In this document: positions 1 to 10,998 of the stretch, piece after piece | How the letters are laid out: every line of letters begins with the position of its first letter | Numbering within the stretch: the first letter of the stretch is position 1 | DNA from: Ureibacillus sp. | GTDB taxonomy: Bacteria > Bacillota > Bacilli > Bacillales_A > Planococcaceae | DNA length: 64,000 bases | Direction of reading: 5' to 3' | Assembly: GCA_031178355.1 (NCBI GenBank) | Contig: JAPSJC010000001.1 | Coordinates: forward strand, 60,669-124,668 | Translations under genes and position numbers: made by a program | The notes under the pieces: generated by a model | The model's database searches: none | What the model saw: only the letters and a program-made list of their open reading frames with translations | What the model was told of the DNA's origin: nothing

Positions 1-470
1 CAATATTAGAACTTCAATCGAAATTAGAACTAGAAACTCTTGAGGTACTTAGACAACATATTCATACAGCCGATTCGATGTTTCAATCATTAAAGAAGAT
101 TGCTTTGGTTGGAAACGAAAGCGAAGTTTATTTTGCTGGAAAATTGAACATGTTGAACCAACCGGAATTCAATGACTTAAACAAAGTGAGAATGTTAATG
201 GATTTAATGGATAAGAAAAGCCAAGTGATCTCTCTATTCCATCCTGAGGATCAAAATATCCATATTCGAATCGGATCAGAGAATAACCATTTAGCTATGG
301 AAGATTGTAGTGTAATATCTACAACTTATTCTATAGGTAATGAACAAACCGGTTCTATAGCAATTATTGGACCTACACGAATGGATTATCAACGTGTCAT
401 ATCATTAATTGATATTATGCGTAATGGGCTTTCAAGTGCACTAACAAAGAAAATGACGGATGGACTATAA
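1..470 (+). CDS. hrcA: Heat-inducible transcription repressor HrcA, C-terminal part
   Basis: The reading frame is open from base 3 to the stop at 470, so the gene begins upstream of the window and only about 155 C-terminal residues are visible. The stretch YFAGKLNMLNQPEFNDLNKV matches the conserved C-terminal region of HrcA, and the following GrpE-DnaK-DnaJ order is the classical Bacillales heat-shock operon. HrcA represses this operon by binding the CIRCE inverted repeat, which would lie upstream of the window. The winged-helix DNA-binding domain is not in view. Stop to grpE start is 12 bases, so the two genes are probably co-transcribed. Confidence 0.93.
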   Translation, partial: ILELQSKLELETLEVLRQHIHTADSMFQSLKKIALVGNESEVYFAGKLNMLNQPEFNDLNKVRMLMDLMDKKSQVISLFHPEDQNIHIRIGSENNHLAMEDCSVISTTYSIGNEQTGSIAIIGPTRMDYQRVISLIDIMRNGLSSALTKKMTDGL

Positions 471-482
471 GGAGGTTTTGTT

Positions 483-1097
483 GTGTCTGAAACTACAGAG
501 AATAAAGAACAATTGTCAGAAGAAATTCTAGAACAAGAAAATACTAATATTGATGAAACAGCTGAATTAGCTACTAATACAAATGAGTCAGTAGAATCCA
601 AAGAACAGCTAGAACAAGAAAAAGAACTATCTGTAGAAGAGCAGTATAAACAAAAGATTGCAGAACTTGAGGTAAAATTAGCAGAAGAAGAGAATCGCTT
701 TTTACGCCTAAGAGCTGACTTTGATAATATGCGCCGTCGCACGCAACTTGATCGTGAGGCACAAGAAAAATACCGTGCTCAAAGCATACTGACAGAGTTA
801 TTGCCGGTAATTGATAATATTGAACGTGCACTTCAATTAGAAGTTACTTCAGAAGATGCTGTTTCTTTATATAAGGGAATTGACATGGTGTATAGATCAT
901 TAATAGATGCCATTAACAAGGAAGGTTTGGAAGTTATTCCAGCAGAAGGCGTTCAATTTGATCCAAATGTACATCAAGCAGTTATGCAAGAATCAGATTC
1001 CGCTAAAGAGTCTGGCATTGTGTTACGTGAACTTCAAAAAGGGTATAAGTTAAAAGATCGCGTTATTAGACCATCAATGGTTTCAGTAAATGAATAA
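483..1097 (+). CDS. grpE: Nucleotide exchange factor GrpE
   Basis: GrpE is the co-chaperone that releases ADP from DnaK. The 204-residue product has a very acidic, low-complexity N-terminal third (Glu/Gln/Thr rich), then a long coiled-coil helix (about residues 50-100, with [14 protein letters not shown]) and the beta-wing domain ending in [13 protein letters not shown], all typical of the family. The start is GTG at 483, chosen because a strong AAGGAGG lies at 469-475. It sits between hrcA and dnaK with short gaps. No anomalies were seen. Confidence 0.97.
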   Translation: MSETTENKEQLSEEILEQENTNIDETAELATNTNESVESKEQLEQEKELSVEEQYKQKIAELEVKLAEEENRFLRLRADFDNMRRRTQLDREAQEKYRAQSILTELLPVIDNIERALQLEVTSEDAVSLYKGIDMVYRSLIDAINKEGLEVIPAEGVQFDPNVHQAVMQESDSAKESGIVLRELQKGYKLKDRVIRPSMVSVNE

Positions 1098-1139
1098 CTT
1101 TTAAAATTGTAAAAGCAAATTTTATGTGTTTAATTATAG

Positions 1140-2996
<1,857 letters not shown>

Positions 2997-3015
2997 CTCG
3001 ACAATGCTGTGAGAG

Positions 3016-3055
3016 AAAAAGTCAAAGCCGATACCGGACTTTGACTTTTTCATTG
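3016..3055 (+). terminator. Intrinsic terminator between dnaK and dnaJ
   Basis: Arms AAAAAGTCAAAG (3016-3027) and CTTTGACTTTTT (3039-3050) are perfectly complementary around an 11-base loop, and the right arm ends in five T. Flanking ACAATG/CATTGT (3001-3006 and 3051-3056) could extend the pairing. It should reduce read-through from dnaK into dnaJ. Confidence 0.85.
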
Positions 3056-3156
3056 TAATAATGCTACTAGTATAGTAAATAATAGGTTCCATGATATTTA
3101 TCTTTTTTGGAAGACTTTATGGTATTAAACCTTAAGAAATTTTCTAAAAACTATGC

Positions 3157-3162
3157 TACAAT
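3157..3162 (+). promoter_or_regulatory. Possible extended -10 element ahead of dnaJ
   Basis: TGCTACAAT (3154-3162) resembles an extended -10 and lies about 30 bases before the dnaJ start. The only -35-like hexamer, TTAAGA at 3132-3137, is 19 bases away, so the promoter is tentative. Its position after the terminator fits separate dnaJ transcription. Confidence 0.4.
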
Positions 3163-3194
3163 AAACGTTATGTATATAGAGCGGAGTGTGAACG

Positions 3195-4313
3195 ATGAGT
3201 AAACGCGATTATTATGAAGTGCTTGGTGTAAGCAAAAGTGCTAGTAAAGATGAACTAAAGAAAGCCTACCGTAAATTATCAAAGCAATACCATCCTGATA
3301 TAAATAAAGAACCAGGTGCTGATGAGAAATTTAAAGAAATAGCTGAAGCGTATGAAGTTCTAAGTGATGATACGAAACGTAGTCAATACGATCAATTTGG
3401 TCATGAAGCACCAGGCGGAGGCTTCGGTGGTGGTGGTTTCTCAGGCTTCGGAGGATTTGATGATATTTTCAGTACTTTCTTTGGTGGTGGGAGTAGTCGA
3501 CGCTCAGATCCGAATGCACCAAGAAAAGGTGATGATCTTCAATATCGTATGAACATTTCATTTGAAGATGCAGTATTTGGTAAACAAACAGAAGTTGAAA
3601 TTCCAAAAGAAGAATCCTGTGATACGTGTAAAGGTTCAGGTGCTAAACCAGGAACATCGGCCAAAACTTGTGGTAACTGTAATGGATCCGGACAAATCAA
3701 TCAAGCAGTTGAAACACCTTTTGGCCGTATGGTTAATCGTAGAACTTGTAGTACTTGTTCTGGTACAGGTAAGATTATTCCTGAAAAATGTTCAACTTGT
3801 CATGGTGCTGGAACAGTTCAGAAAAAGAAAAAAATTAAAGTTACAATCCCAGCTGGTGTAGATGACGGTCAACAACTTCGAGTTTCTGGCCAAGGTGAAC
3901 CAGGTAAAAATGGTGGACCTGCTGGAGATTTATATATTTTATTCAATGTTAGAGAGCATGAATATTTTGAAAGAGACGGCGACGACGTTTACTATGAACT
4001 AAAATTAACGTTCCCACAAGCAGCATTAGGTGATGATATTGAAGTTCCAACTGTTCATGGAAAAGTAAAATTAAAAATACCTGCAGGTACACAATCTGGT
4101 GAAAAGTTCCGTATTAAGGATAAAGGTATAAAGAATGTTCATGGATACGGTCAAGGTCATCAATATGTAATCGTTAGAGTATTGACTCCAACTAAACTTA
4201 CTGAAAAACAAAAACAATTATTACGAGACTTTGCTGAAATAAGTGGAGATATTCCAGAAGAACAAGGTAGTTCACTATTTGAACGATTAAAGAAAACTTT
4301 CAAAGGTGATTAA
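3195..4313 (+). CDS. dnaJ: Co-chaperone DnaJ (Hsp40)
   Basis: DnaJ stimulates DnaK ATPase and delivers unfolded clients. The 372-residue protein has all type I domains: a J domain with HPD at residues 33-35, a Gly/Phe-rich linker (about 70-105), four CxxCxGxG zinc repeats ([32 protein letters not shown]) and the C-terminal substrate domains. ATG 3195 follows GGAG at 3183-3186. It is the last chaperone gene of the cluster; prmA follows after about 55 bases. Confidence 0.98.
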   Translation: MSKRDYYEVLGVSKSASKDELKKAYRKLSKQYHPDINKEPGADEKFKEIAEAYEVLSDDTKRSQYDQFGHEAPGGGFGGGGFSGFGGFDDIFSTFFGGGSSRRSDPNAPRKGDDLQYRMNISFEDAVFGKQTEVEIPKEESCDTCKGSGAKPGTSAKTCGNCNGSGQINQAVETPFGRMVNRRTCSTCSGTGKIIPEKCSTCHGAGTVQKKKKIKVTIPAGVDDGQQLRVSGQGEPGKNGGPAGDLYILFNVREHEYFERDGDDVYYELKLTFPQAALGDDIEVPTVHGKVKLKIPAGTQSGEKFRIKDKGIKNVHGYGQGHQYVIVRVLTPTKLTEKQKQLLRDFAEISGDIPEEQGSSLFERLKKTFKGD

Positions 4314-4368
4314 TCATTAAATTAAATATACAATGAAATATGATTGCTATAAAAATAAGAGGAGCTGG

Positions 4369-5313
4369 ATGCAAGTGAAGTGGACGGAAATATCTTTGTT
4401 AACAACAAACGAAGCGGTAGAAGCTGTTTCAAATGTTTTTCATGAGGCAGGCGCTAGTGGTGTTGTCATTGAAGATTCAACAGAAATCGAAAAGGAAAGG
4501 GTTGATCAATTTGGTGAAATTTATGATTTAAATCCAAATGATTATCCTATAAACGGTGTAGTTGTTAAAGCATATCTACCTGCATCTAGCTTTCTAGCTG
4601 AGACTGTTGAGGAAATTAAGCTTGCTGTAGCGAATCTTAAAAACTTTGATATTAATATCGGCGATCAAGTACTTAAAACTGCACTTGTTGATGAGGAAGA
4701 CTGGGCAACAGCGTGGAAACAGTACTATCATCCTGTGAAAATTTCTGAACGTTTTACTATCGTACCTACTTGGGAAAATTATTCTCCAGTCAGTACGGAT
4801 GAATTAATTATTGAGCTTGACCCAGGTATGGCCTTTGGGACAGGAACACATCCAACGACTGTTATGTGTTTACAAGCGCTAGAAAAAGTAGTGAAAACTG
4901 GCGACACTGTAGTTGATGTTGGTACAGGATCGGGTGTTTTAGCAATTGGTGCTGCTTTGTTGGGGGCTAGTAAAGTCCACGCATTGGATCTTGATGAAGT
5001 AGCAGTAAACTCAGCTCGTGAAAACGTTGACCTAAACAAGGTTACGAATTTAGTTGAGGTATTTCATGGGAATCTATTAGATTCGATAAACGAACCATCT
5101 GATATCGTAGTAGGTAATCTACTGGCAGAGATTATTGTTTCTTTTACTGATGATGCTTTTTCAATTGTTAAACCAGGTGGAAAGTATATTACATCAGGAA
5201 TAATTGGATTTAAAAAAGATGAAGTGAAAGAAGCATTAGAAAATTCGGGATTCGTCATTGAAGAGATTTTGATGATGGAAGATTGGGTTGCAATCATTGC
5301 GTCAAGACCTTAA
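4369..5313 (+). CDS. prmA: Ribosomal protein L11 methyltransferase PrmA
   Basis: PrmA methylates lysines of ribosomal protein L11 with S-adenosylmethionine. The C-terminal half has the Rossmann SAM site ([20 protein letters not shown]) and motif GNLLAEI, and the N-terminal part holds the L11-recognition domain ([20 protein letters not shown]). The frame is open upstream to 4333, but AGAGGAG at 4358-4364 and the homologous N terminus (MKWSE-like in B. subtilis YqeT) point to ATG 4369 or GTG 4375. The gene follows dnaJ exactly as in B. subtilis. Confidence 0.95.
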   Translation: MQVKWTEISLLTTNEAVEAVSNVFHEAGASGVVIEDSTEIEKERVDQFGEIYDLNPNDYPINGVVVKAYLPASSFLAETVEEIKLAVANLKNFDINIGDQVLKTALVDEEDWATAWKQYYHPVKISERFTIVPTWENYSPVSTDELIIELDPGMAFGTGTHPTTVMCLQALEKVVKTGDTVVDVGTGSGVLAIGAALLGASKVHALDLDEVAVNSARENVDLNKVTNLVEVFHGNLLDSINEPSDIVVGNLLAEIIVSFTDDAFSIVKPGGKYITSGIIGFKKDEVKEALENSGFVIEEILMMEDWVAIIASRP

Positions 5314-5507
5314 ATCCTTTAACCATTTAGTTTTACCTCATAGGCAAAGTACAGATTTTTTGACTTTAGTAATAAAACTTAAGGGAACTTTTGTGCACGT
5401 CATTAAGGCTGAAACGAGCCAGTTTGAAAATATGCGAAAGCATATAACTATATTGTATTTCCAAATGGCTGTTTGATAATCCTACATATTATCAACAGCC
5501 TAATTTT
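5314..5507 (+). other. Structured non-coding stretch ending in a terminator
   Basis: This gap of about 325 bases between prmA and rsmE holds no convincing gene. It contains small hairpins, GGCT/AGCC (5407-5420) and ATATGC-GAAA-GCATAT (5430-5445, a GNRA tetraloop). A strong terminator closes it: GGCTGTTTGATAAT (5467-5480) pairs with ATTATCAACAGCC (5488-5500) with one bulge, followed by TAATTTTTT. The terminator is secure; an RNA function for the rest is only a possibility. The remaining bases 5508-5639 show no feature beyond the rsmE ribosome-binding site. Confidence 0.6.
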
Positions 5508-5639
5508 TTGTGGAATAATAAATAATATTTTGAGTTTTAAGGAGAATATGACTCATTTTAAATTTTAAACATGAAGTAGATTGACAAATTATGTAATTTA
5601 CTGGGATATATTTTAAGACAATTAAGATGGAGGTACGAA

Positions 5640-6383
5640 ATGCAACGATATTTTGTACAAGAGACATTCAATCAAACTAAGGAACTTACTGTTAGTGGCG
5701 AAAGTGCTAGACATATATCTAAAGTAATGAGAATGGAAGTAGGCGATGAAGTAATCGTAGTCGTTGATGGGGTTGCTTACATATGTGAAATAGTATCGAT
5801 CAGTGATTCTGTCGTCGTAAAGCAAATTGGTAAAACAATTGCCTCCCCTGAAATGCCTATTAAAGTTGATATAGCATGTGGTCTTCCGAAAGGGGATAAA
5901 TTAGAATTTATTGCTCAAAAGGGGACTGAATTAGGGATGAGCCGTTTAATTCCCTTTAAAGCAGAGAGATCAATTGTGAAATGGGACGATAAAAAAGAAG
6001 CAAAGAAAACGGAGAGACTGCAAAAAATTGCCCAAGAAGCGGCTGAACAATCACATCGTACAATTGTTCCTGATATTGAAAGTCCACTTACATTTAAACA
6101 GTTAATGTCAAAGTTAGGGAATTATGACGCGGTTTTTATAGCAGATGAAGAAGATGCCAAGAAGGAAAACCGCTCAAGATTTGCGGATAAGCTTAAAAAA
6201 GTGTATGATAATAAATCGAAATCTATTTTATTAATATTTGGCCCTGAAGGTGGAATCTCTAGAACAGAAGCAGATAGTTTAATAAATTCTGGAGCTGAAA
6301 CAATGTCTCTTGGACCAAGAATATTGCGAGCAGAAACTGCGCCATTATATGCGCTTTCTGCCATTTCATATGAATTTGAATGA
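5640..6383 (+). CDS. rsmE: 16S rRNA (uracil-1498-N3) methyltransferase RsmE
   Basis: RsmE methylates U1498 of 16S rRNA. The 247-residue protein has the N-terminal PUA-like domain (RYFVQETFNQ... ARHISKVMRMEVGDEV) and a SPOUT knot domain with the SAM motifs IFGPEGGIS and SLGPRILRAETAP. ATG 5640 follows GGAGG at 5630-5634. mtaB starts 15 bases downstream, so the two are probably one transcript, as for yqeU-yqeV in B. subtilis. Confidence 0.96.
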   Translation: MQRYFVQETFNQTKELTVSGESARHISKVMRMEVGDEVIVVVDGVAYICEIVSISDSVVVKQIGKTIASPEMPIKVDIACGLPKGDKLEFIAQKGTELGMSRLIPFKAERSIVKWDDKKEAKKTERLQKIAQEAAEQSHRTIVPDIESPLTFKQLMSKLGNYDAVFIADEEDAKKENRSRFADKLKKVYDNKSKSILLIFGPEGGISRTEADSLINSGAETMSLGPRILRAETAPLYALSAISYEFE

Positions 6384-6398
6384 AAGAGGTGTTTAGCC

Positions 6399-7733
6399 TT
6401 GGCAACAGTGGCTTTTCATACATTAGGTTGTAAAGTAAACCATTACGAAACTGAAGCTATTTGGCAATTGTTCAAAGAACAAGGGTACGAACGAACAGAG
6501 TTTGAACAACAAGCAGATGTATACGTAATTAATACTTGTACAGTAACGAATACTGGTGATAAAAAATCACGTCAAGTTATACGACGGGCAGTGAGACAAA
6601 ATCCAGATGCAGTAATTTGTGTAACAGGTTGTTATGCACAAACGTCACCTGCTGAAATTATGGCAATTCCAGGTGTAGATATTGTAGTTGGTACACAAGA
6701 ACGCGGGAAATTGCTTGGATATATTGATCAGTACCGCGAAGAAAGACAACCAATCAATGCAGTACGTAACATTATGAAAAATCGTGTTTATGAAGAGCTA
6801 GATGTGCCTTACTTTACAGACCGCACTCGTGCATCTTTAAAAATCCAAGAAGGTTGCAATAACTTCTGTACTTTCTGTATTATTCCTTGGGCTCGTGGCC
6901 TTATGCGTTCTCGCGACCCTCAAGAAGTAATTAAACAAGCGCAACAACTTGTAGAAGCAGGGTATTTAGAAATTGTTTTAACAGGTATTCATACTGGTGG
7001 ATATGGCCAAGATTTAAAAGATTACAATTTAGCACAATTATTACGTGATTTAGAGTCCCAGGTTAAAGGATTAAAACGATTACGTATTTCATCTATCGAA
7101 GCATCTCAACTTACAGATGAAGTCATCGATGTATTAAAGAATTCAAATATTGTCGTGCGTCATTTGCATATCCCAATTCAATCTGGTTCAAATACAGTAT
7201 TAAAGCGTATGAGACGTAAATATACTATGGAATTCTTTGCTGAAAGACTCGCGCGTTTGAACGAAGCTTTACCTGATTTAGCAATTACTTCAGATGTAAT
7301 TGTAGGTTTCCCTGGTGAAACAGAAGAAGAATTTATGGAAACATATAATTTCATCGCAGACCATAAATTTGCTGAGCTCCATGTTTTCCCATTCTCTAAA
7401 CGTACAGGGACCCCGGCAGCACGTATGGAAGATCAAGTTGATGAAGAAGTAAAAAATGAGCGTGTACATCGATTAATTACATTAAATGATCAACTTGCTA
7501 AAGAATACGCTTCTCGTTTTGAAGGAGAGGTATTGGAAGTTGTTCCAGAAGAACAGTATAAGGAGAATGGAAAAGATAATTTACTTGTTGGTTATACTGA
7601 TAACTATTTACGTGTAGTGATTGAAGGTACTGATGAAATGATTGGTAAATTAGTAAAAGTGAAAATGACCAAAGCTGGATATCCTTATAACGAAGGTCAA
7701 TTTGTAAGAGTATTAGAGGAACAAGTCCAATAA
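6399..7733 (+). CDS. mtaB: tRNA t6A37 methylthiotransferase MtaB
   Basis: MtaB converts t6A at position 37 of tRNA to ms2t6A using two iron-sulfur clusters. The 444-residue protein has the UPF0004 domain with cysteines in TLGCKVN (Cys11), INTCTVT and VTGCYAQ, the radical-SAM triad in GCNNFCTFC, and a C-terminal TRAM domain. HTLGCKVNHYETEA identifies the MtaB subfamily rather than MiaB. The start is TTG 6399 behind AGAGGTG. It follows rsmE closely and is ended by a clear terminator. Confidence 0.96.
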   Translation: MATVAFHTLGCKVNHYETEAIWQLFKEQGYERTEFEQQADVYVINTCTVTNTGDKKSRQVIRRAVRQNPDAVICVTGCYAQTSPAEIMAIPGVDIVVGTQERGKLLGYIDQYREERQPINAVRNIMKNRVYEELDVPYFTDRTRASLKIQEGCNNFCTFCIIPWARGLMRSRDPQEVIKQAQQLVEAGYLEIVLTGIHTGGYGQDLKDYNLAQLLRDLESQVKGLKRLRISSIEASQLTDEVIDVLKNSNIVVRHLHIPIQSGSNTVLKRMRRKYTMEFFAERLARLNEALPDLAITSDVIVGFPGETEEEFMETYNFIADHKFAELHVFPFSKRTGTPAARMEDQVDEEVKNERVHRLITLNDQLAKEYASRFEGEVLEVVPEEQYKENGKDNLLVGYTDNYLRVVIEGTDEMIGKLVKVKMTKAGYPYNEGQFVRVLEEQVQ

Positions 7734-7789
7734 TCTCGAATACTTTGTCAATGTTGAAACTTATTACAAATCATGATAGATTTTAATAG

Positions 7790-7827
7790 AATCGGTAAAA
7801 CTTTAAAGGTTTTACCGATTTCTTTTT
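7790..7827 (+). terminator. Intrinsic terminator after mtaB
   Basis: Perfect arms AATCGGTAAAAC (7790-7801) and GTTTTACCGATT (7809-7820) enclose a short loop and are followed by a T-rich tract (TCTTTTTT). Confidence 0.92.
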
Positions 7828-7970
7828 TGCGGATAATAGTATTGTTTTAAAAAGATTAATATTGAACAATTTCTAATTTTAAAAGGAATTATCATAATAT
7901 TAGATTTTTTTTATTATAGCATTATTAATGGTATTATTAGACGTACATACATTTATTTGGAGGTATTATT

Positions 7971-8639
7971 ATGACAACAAATTATGCGGCATTAATTGAC
8001 CATACTTTATTAAAAGCTGATGCCACACAATCACAAGTAGAAAAATTGTGTGATGAAGCACTTCAATACAAATTTGCTTCTGTTTGTGTTAATCCAACAT
8101 GGGTTAAATTAAGTGCAGAAAAATTGGCGAATTCTGAAGTGAAAGTTTGTACTGTTATCGGATTCCCTCTAGGAGCAACAACTCCAAGTGTAAAAGCCTT
8201 TGAAACTAAAGATGCGATAGAAAATGGTGCAACTGAAATTGATATGGTAATTAACATAGGTGCACTAAAAGATCGACAATATGAATTAGTATTAAATGAT
8301 ATAAAAGCAGTAGTAAAAGCAGCAAAAGGTACTTTAGTGAAAGTAATAATTGAAACTAGTTTATTAACTGATGAAGAAAAAGTAAAAGCTTGTGAATTAT
8401 CAGTTGAAGCTGGAGCGGACTTTGTAAAAACATCAACTGGATTTTCTACAGGAGGAGCAACAGCAGAGGATGTAGCTTTAATGAGAAAAACTGTTGGACC
8501 AACTATTGGAGTAAAAGCATCTGGTGGAGTACGAAGCCTTGAAGATTTAACAAAAATGGTTGAAGCTGGTGCTACAAGAATCGGTGCTAGTTCCGGTGTT
8601 GCCATCATGAATGGACTATCTTCAAATTCCAATTATTAA
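7971..8639 (+). CDS. deoC: Deoxyribose-phosphate aldolase DeoC
   Basis: DeoC cleaves 2-deoxyribose-5-phosphate to acetaldehyde and glyceraldehyde-3-phosphate in deoxynucleoside catabolism. The 222-residue TIM-barrel protein has the signature [11 protein letters not shown] near the N terminus, the Asp in [11 protein letters not shown], the Schiff-base lysine in DFVKTSTGF and the second active-site lysine in [13 protein letters not shown] 7971 follows TTGGAGG at 7959-7965. It stands alone between terminators and the rpsU promoter. In B. subtilis deoC is elsewhere, next to nucleoside genes, so this is a relocated copy. Confidence 0.96.
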   Translation: MTTNYAALIDHTLLKADATQSQVEKLCDEALQYKFASVCVNPTWVKLSAEKLANSEVKVCTVIGFPLGATTPSVKAFETKDAIENGATEIDMVINIGALKDRQYELVLNDIKAVVKAAKGTLVKVIIETSLLTDEEKVKACELSVEAGADFVKTSTGFSTGGATAEDVALMRKTVGPTIGVKASGGVRSLEDLTKMVEAGATRIGASSGVAIMNGLSSNSNY

Positions 8640-8699
8640 AGTTATAAAAGTAACTAAAAAAAAATCTATAATTATTCTATATGTTTTATGTTCTTTCTA

Positions 8700-8728
8700 T
8701 TGACTCAATTTATACATTACGATATAAT
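8700..8728 (+). promoter_or_regulatory. SigmaA-type promoter of rpsU
   Basis: TTGACT (8700-8705) and a perfect TATAAT (8723-8728) are separated by exactly 17 bases. It lies 69 bases upstream of rpsU, the only downstream gene on this strand before a terminator. Confidence 0.88.
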
Positions 8729-8797
8729 TCTTTAGTACACAAATATGTAAATACATCGTTTGTGTATTGACGTGTGTTCGGAGGGAGGGAAAAAGAG

Positions 8798-8971
8798 ATG
8801 TCAAAAACTGTCGTTAGAAAAAACGAATCGCTTGAAGATGCTCTTCGCCGCTTCAAACGTACTGTATCTAAAAGTGGTACTATTCAAGAGGTAAGAAAAC
8901 GCGAATTCTATGAAAAGCCAAGCGTAAAACGTAAAAAGAAATCAGAAGCTGCAAGAAAACGTAAGTATTAA
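8798..8971 (+). CDS. rpsU: 30S ribosomal protein S21
   Basis: S21 is a small, very basic protein of the 30S subunit (57 residues, usual length). The sequence [20 protein letters not shown] followed by a Lys/Arg-rich tail ([15 protein letters not shown]) is diagnostic. The start is ATG 8798 rather than the TTG-type extension at 8774, because GGAGGGAG at 8780-8787 would otherwise lie inside the coding sequence. It has its own consensus promoter and terminator and so forms a monocistronic unit. Confidence 0.98.
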   Translation: MSKTVVRKNESLEDALRRFKRTVSKSGTIQEVRKREFYEKPSVKRKKKSEAARKRKY

Positions 8972-9034
8972 TTTTTCCTAGTAATCCCTACGTTCTAAAC
9001 ACGCAATTTTAGATTTTCTAACTTGTGAAATGAC

Positions 9035-9076
9035 ATACCCTAGTATTTGCAAATTGTAAATACTAGGGTATTTTTC
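9035..9076 (+). terminator. Intrinsic terminator after rpsU
   Basis: Fourteen-base arms ATACCCTAGTATTT (9035-9048) and AAATACTAGGGTAT (9058-9071) are perfectly complementary and are followed by TTTTT. Confidence 0.94.
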
Positions 9077-9136
9077 AATTTTTAAAACTTTTGCTAAAAT
9101 TACTACATACTTGAAATAAAAAAATTTGTTATAAAA

Positions 9137-9162
9137 TGAAACTTTTTAGAAATGAAACCGTA
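9137..9162 (+). promoter_or_regulatory. SigmaW-type promoter of the nfeD-floA operon
   Basis: TGAAAC (9137-9142), a 16-base spacer, then CGTA (9159-9162) match the sigmaW consensus TGAAAC-N16-CGTA exactly. In B. subtilis the orthologous yqeZ-yqfAB operon belongs to the sigmaW envelope-stress regulon, so position and sequence agree. Confidence 0.88.
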
Positions 9163-9202
9163 AACATATTATAAGCAACTAGGAAGGAGGAGAAAATAAG
9201 CT

Positions 9203-9964
9203 ATGAAGAGATTAAATTCGATCCTTTTACTTATCCTATCGTTCTTATTTATTTTTCCGAGTGTACAGGCATTTGCAAATGTTAATTCAGAACCGACCTT
9301 TGTAAATCATGTTGCTAGTTTTATTACCAATCCTATTGTTGTAACAGTATTATTAACAATAGCTTGTGTAGGTTTAGCCATTGAATTATTTTCACCTGGA
9401 TTCGGACTACCTGGTACGATTGGAATAATAGCATTTGTTCTATTTTTCTATGGGCATCTGGTAGAAGGGCATGCTGGTTATGTTTCGATTATTCTGTTCA
9501 TTATAGGTTTTGCCTTAGTGGTAGGCGAATTATTTATACCTGGCGGAATTGTTGGCGTGATTGGTGCTGTATTTGTCATCATTAGTTTGTTATTTGCAGG
9601 TGAAAGTGTTGTCTACATGGCATACTCAATATTAATCGCAATTATTATTGCGGTATTAGGAATGGTGTATATGATGAAATTCCTTGGTAAAAATTTGCAC
9701 TTTTTTAGCAAGCTTGTTTTAAGAGATGCAACTACAACAGATGAGGGATACGTTTCCAATCAAAATCGTGTCGAACTTCTAGGGAAAATTGGAGTGACAT
9801 TGACTCCATTACGCCCTGCAGGTACAATTCAAGTTGAAAATGAACGACTTGACGTTGTATCACAAGGTAGTTATATCAATTCAAATAAGAAAGTAGAAGT
9901 TATTCAAGTTGAAGGATCACGTATAGTTGTGAGAGAAATTAATAAAGGAGATGAAGAAGTATGA
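9203..9964 (+). CDS. Short NfeD-like membrane protein (YqeZ-related, no protease domain)
   Basis: The 253-residue protein has a signal peptide ([18 protein letters not shown]), a brief linker, four or five membrane segments (about residues 44-165, with [18 protein letters not shown]) and a C-terminal OB-fold NfeD domain ([20 protein letters not shown]). NfeD proteins partner flotillins. B. subtilis YqeZ is about 437 residues and carries a ClpP-like serine protease domain between signal peptide and membrane region; here that domain is absent while the signal peptide remains. AGGAAGGAGG at 9180-9189 supports ATG 9203. Its stop overlaps the floA start (ATGA), and a sigmaW promoter precedes it. 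Confidence 0.9.
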   Translation: MKRLNSILLLILSFLFIFPSVQAFANVNSEPTFVNHVASFITNPIVVTVLLTIACVGLAIELFSPGFGLPGTIGIIAFVLFFYGHLVEGHAGYVSIILFIIGFALVVGELFIPGGIVGVIGAVFVIISLLFAGESVVYMAYSILIAIIIAVLGMVYMMKFLGKNLHFFSKLVLRDATTTDEGYVSNQNRVELLGKIGVTLTPLRPAGTIQVENERLDVVSQGSYINSNKKVEVIQVEGSRIVVREINKGDEEV

Positions 9965-10959
9965 TGTTTGATTCGGGAACAATAGGTTTATTAATTACCG
10001 TAGTATTAATCATTATTGTTTTATCAGTATTTTTCACTTTAGTGCCAGTTGCACTGTGGATTAGTGCTCTTGCTGCAGGAGTTCGAGTTAGTATTTTCAC
10101 TTTAATTGGTATGAGGTTACGTCGAGTAATTCCATCACGTATTGTTAACCCATTAATTAAAGCACACAAAGCAGGGCTAAATGTAACAATTAATCAATTA
10201 GAATCCCACTATTTAGCAGGTGGTAATGTTGACAGAGTAATTAATGCATTAATTGCAGCGCATCGCGCAAATATTGAACTTCCATTTGAACGTTGTGCAG
10301 CAATCGACTTAGCAGGTCGTGATGTTTTAGAAGCTGTTCAAATGTCGGTTAATCCAAAAGTAATTGAAACACCGTTTATTGCAGGTATGGCGATGAATGG
10401 AATTGAGGTAAAAGCAAGAGCCCGCATTACTGTACGAGCAAATATTGAACGATTAGTCGGTGGTGCTGGAGAGGACACAATCATTGCTCGTGTAGGCGAA
10501 GGGATTGTATCAACAATTGGTAGTTCCCAAAGACATACAGACGTATTGGAAAACCCAGATATGATATCCCGAACAGTACTTTCAAAAGGGTTAGATTCTG
10601 GTACTGCATTTGAAATTCTATCCATTGATATTGCGGATGTTGATATAGGTAAAAATATTGGTGCGGAATTACAAATTGAGCAAGCACAAGCTGATAAAAA
10701 TATTGCTCAAGCAAAAGCTGAAGAACGTCGAGCAATGGCAGTAGCACAAGAACAAGAGATGATTGCACGGGTTCAGGAGATGAAGGCAAAAGTAGTAGAA
10801 GCTGAAGCTGAAGTACCAATGGCGATTTCAGAAGCGTTACGTTCAGGTAATTTCGGTATTATGGATTATATGAATTATAAAAACATACAAGCTGATACAT
10901 CAATGCGTGATTCGATTGCAAAAGTATCGAACGATAAACCGGATACTCCTCAAAAATGA
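9961..10959 (+). CDS. floA: Flotillin-like protein FloA
   Basis: FloA is a membrane-anchored scaffold of functional membrane microdomains. The 332-residue protein has one N-terminal hydrophobic hairpin (about residues 8-40), the SPFH/PHB domain with strongly conserved blocks ([49 protein letters not shown]) and a coiled coil rich in Ala/Glu ([20 protein letters not shown]). It closely resembles B. subtilis YqfA. ATG 9961 overlaps the nfeD stop; ATG 9964 is an equally possible start. It is co-transcribed with nfeD and probably with the next gene. Confidence 0.97.
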   Translation: MMFDSGTIGLLITVVLIIIVLSVFFTLVPVALWISALAAGVRVSIFTLIGMRLRRVIPSRIVNPLIKAHKAGLNVTINQLESHYLAGGNVDRVINALIAAHRANIELPFERCAAIDLAGRDVLEAVQMSVNPKVIETPFIAGMAMNGIEVKARARITVRANIERLVGGAGEDTIIARVGEGIVSTIGSSQRHTDVLENPDMISRTVLSKGLDSGTAFEILSIDIADVDIGKNIGAELQIEQAQADKNIAQAKAEERRAMAVAQEQEMIARVQEMKAKVVEAEAEVPMAISEALRSGNFGIMDYMNYKNIQADTSMRDSIAKVSNDKPDTPQK

Positions 10960-10998
10960 TGTGATTTGCAGCCCTAAAGAAGGGAGTGTACTATTAGC

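Noticed and set aside
3364..3861. Extra plus-strand frames inside dnaJ
   Set aside because: They overlap dnaJ in other frames and have repetitive Val-rich or Lys-rich composition without family similarity.
5288..5476. Possible 62-residue plus-strand protein after prmA
   Set aside because: It starts inside prmA, has no ribosome-binding site and ends within the terminator hairpin.
8063..8632. 189-residue minus-strand frame opposite deoC
   Set aside because: It is the mirror of an AT-rich, well-conserved gene; its composition (Ser/Val/Ala/Pro runs) is that of an antisense shadow.
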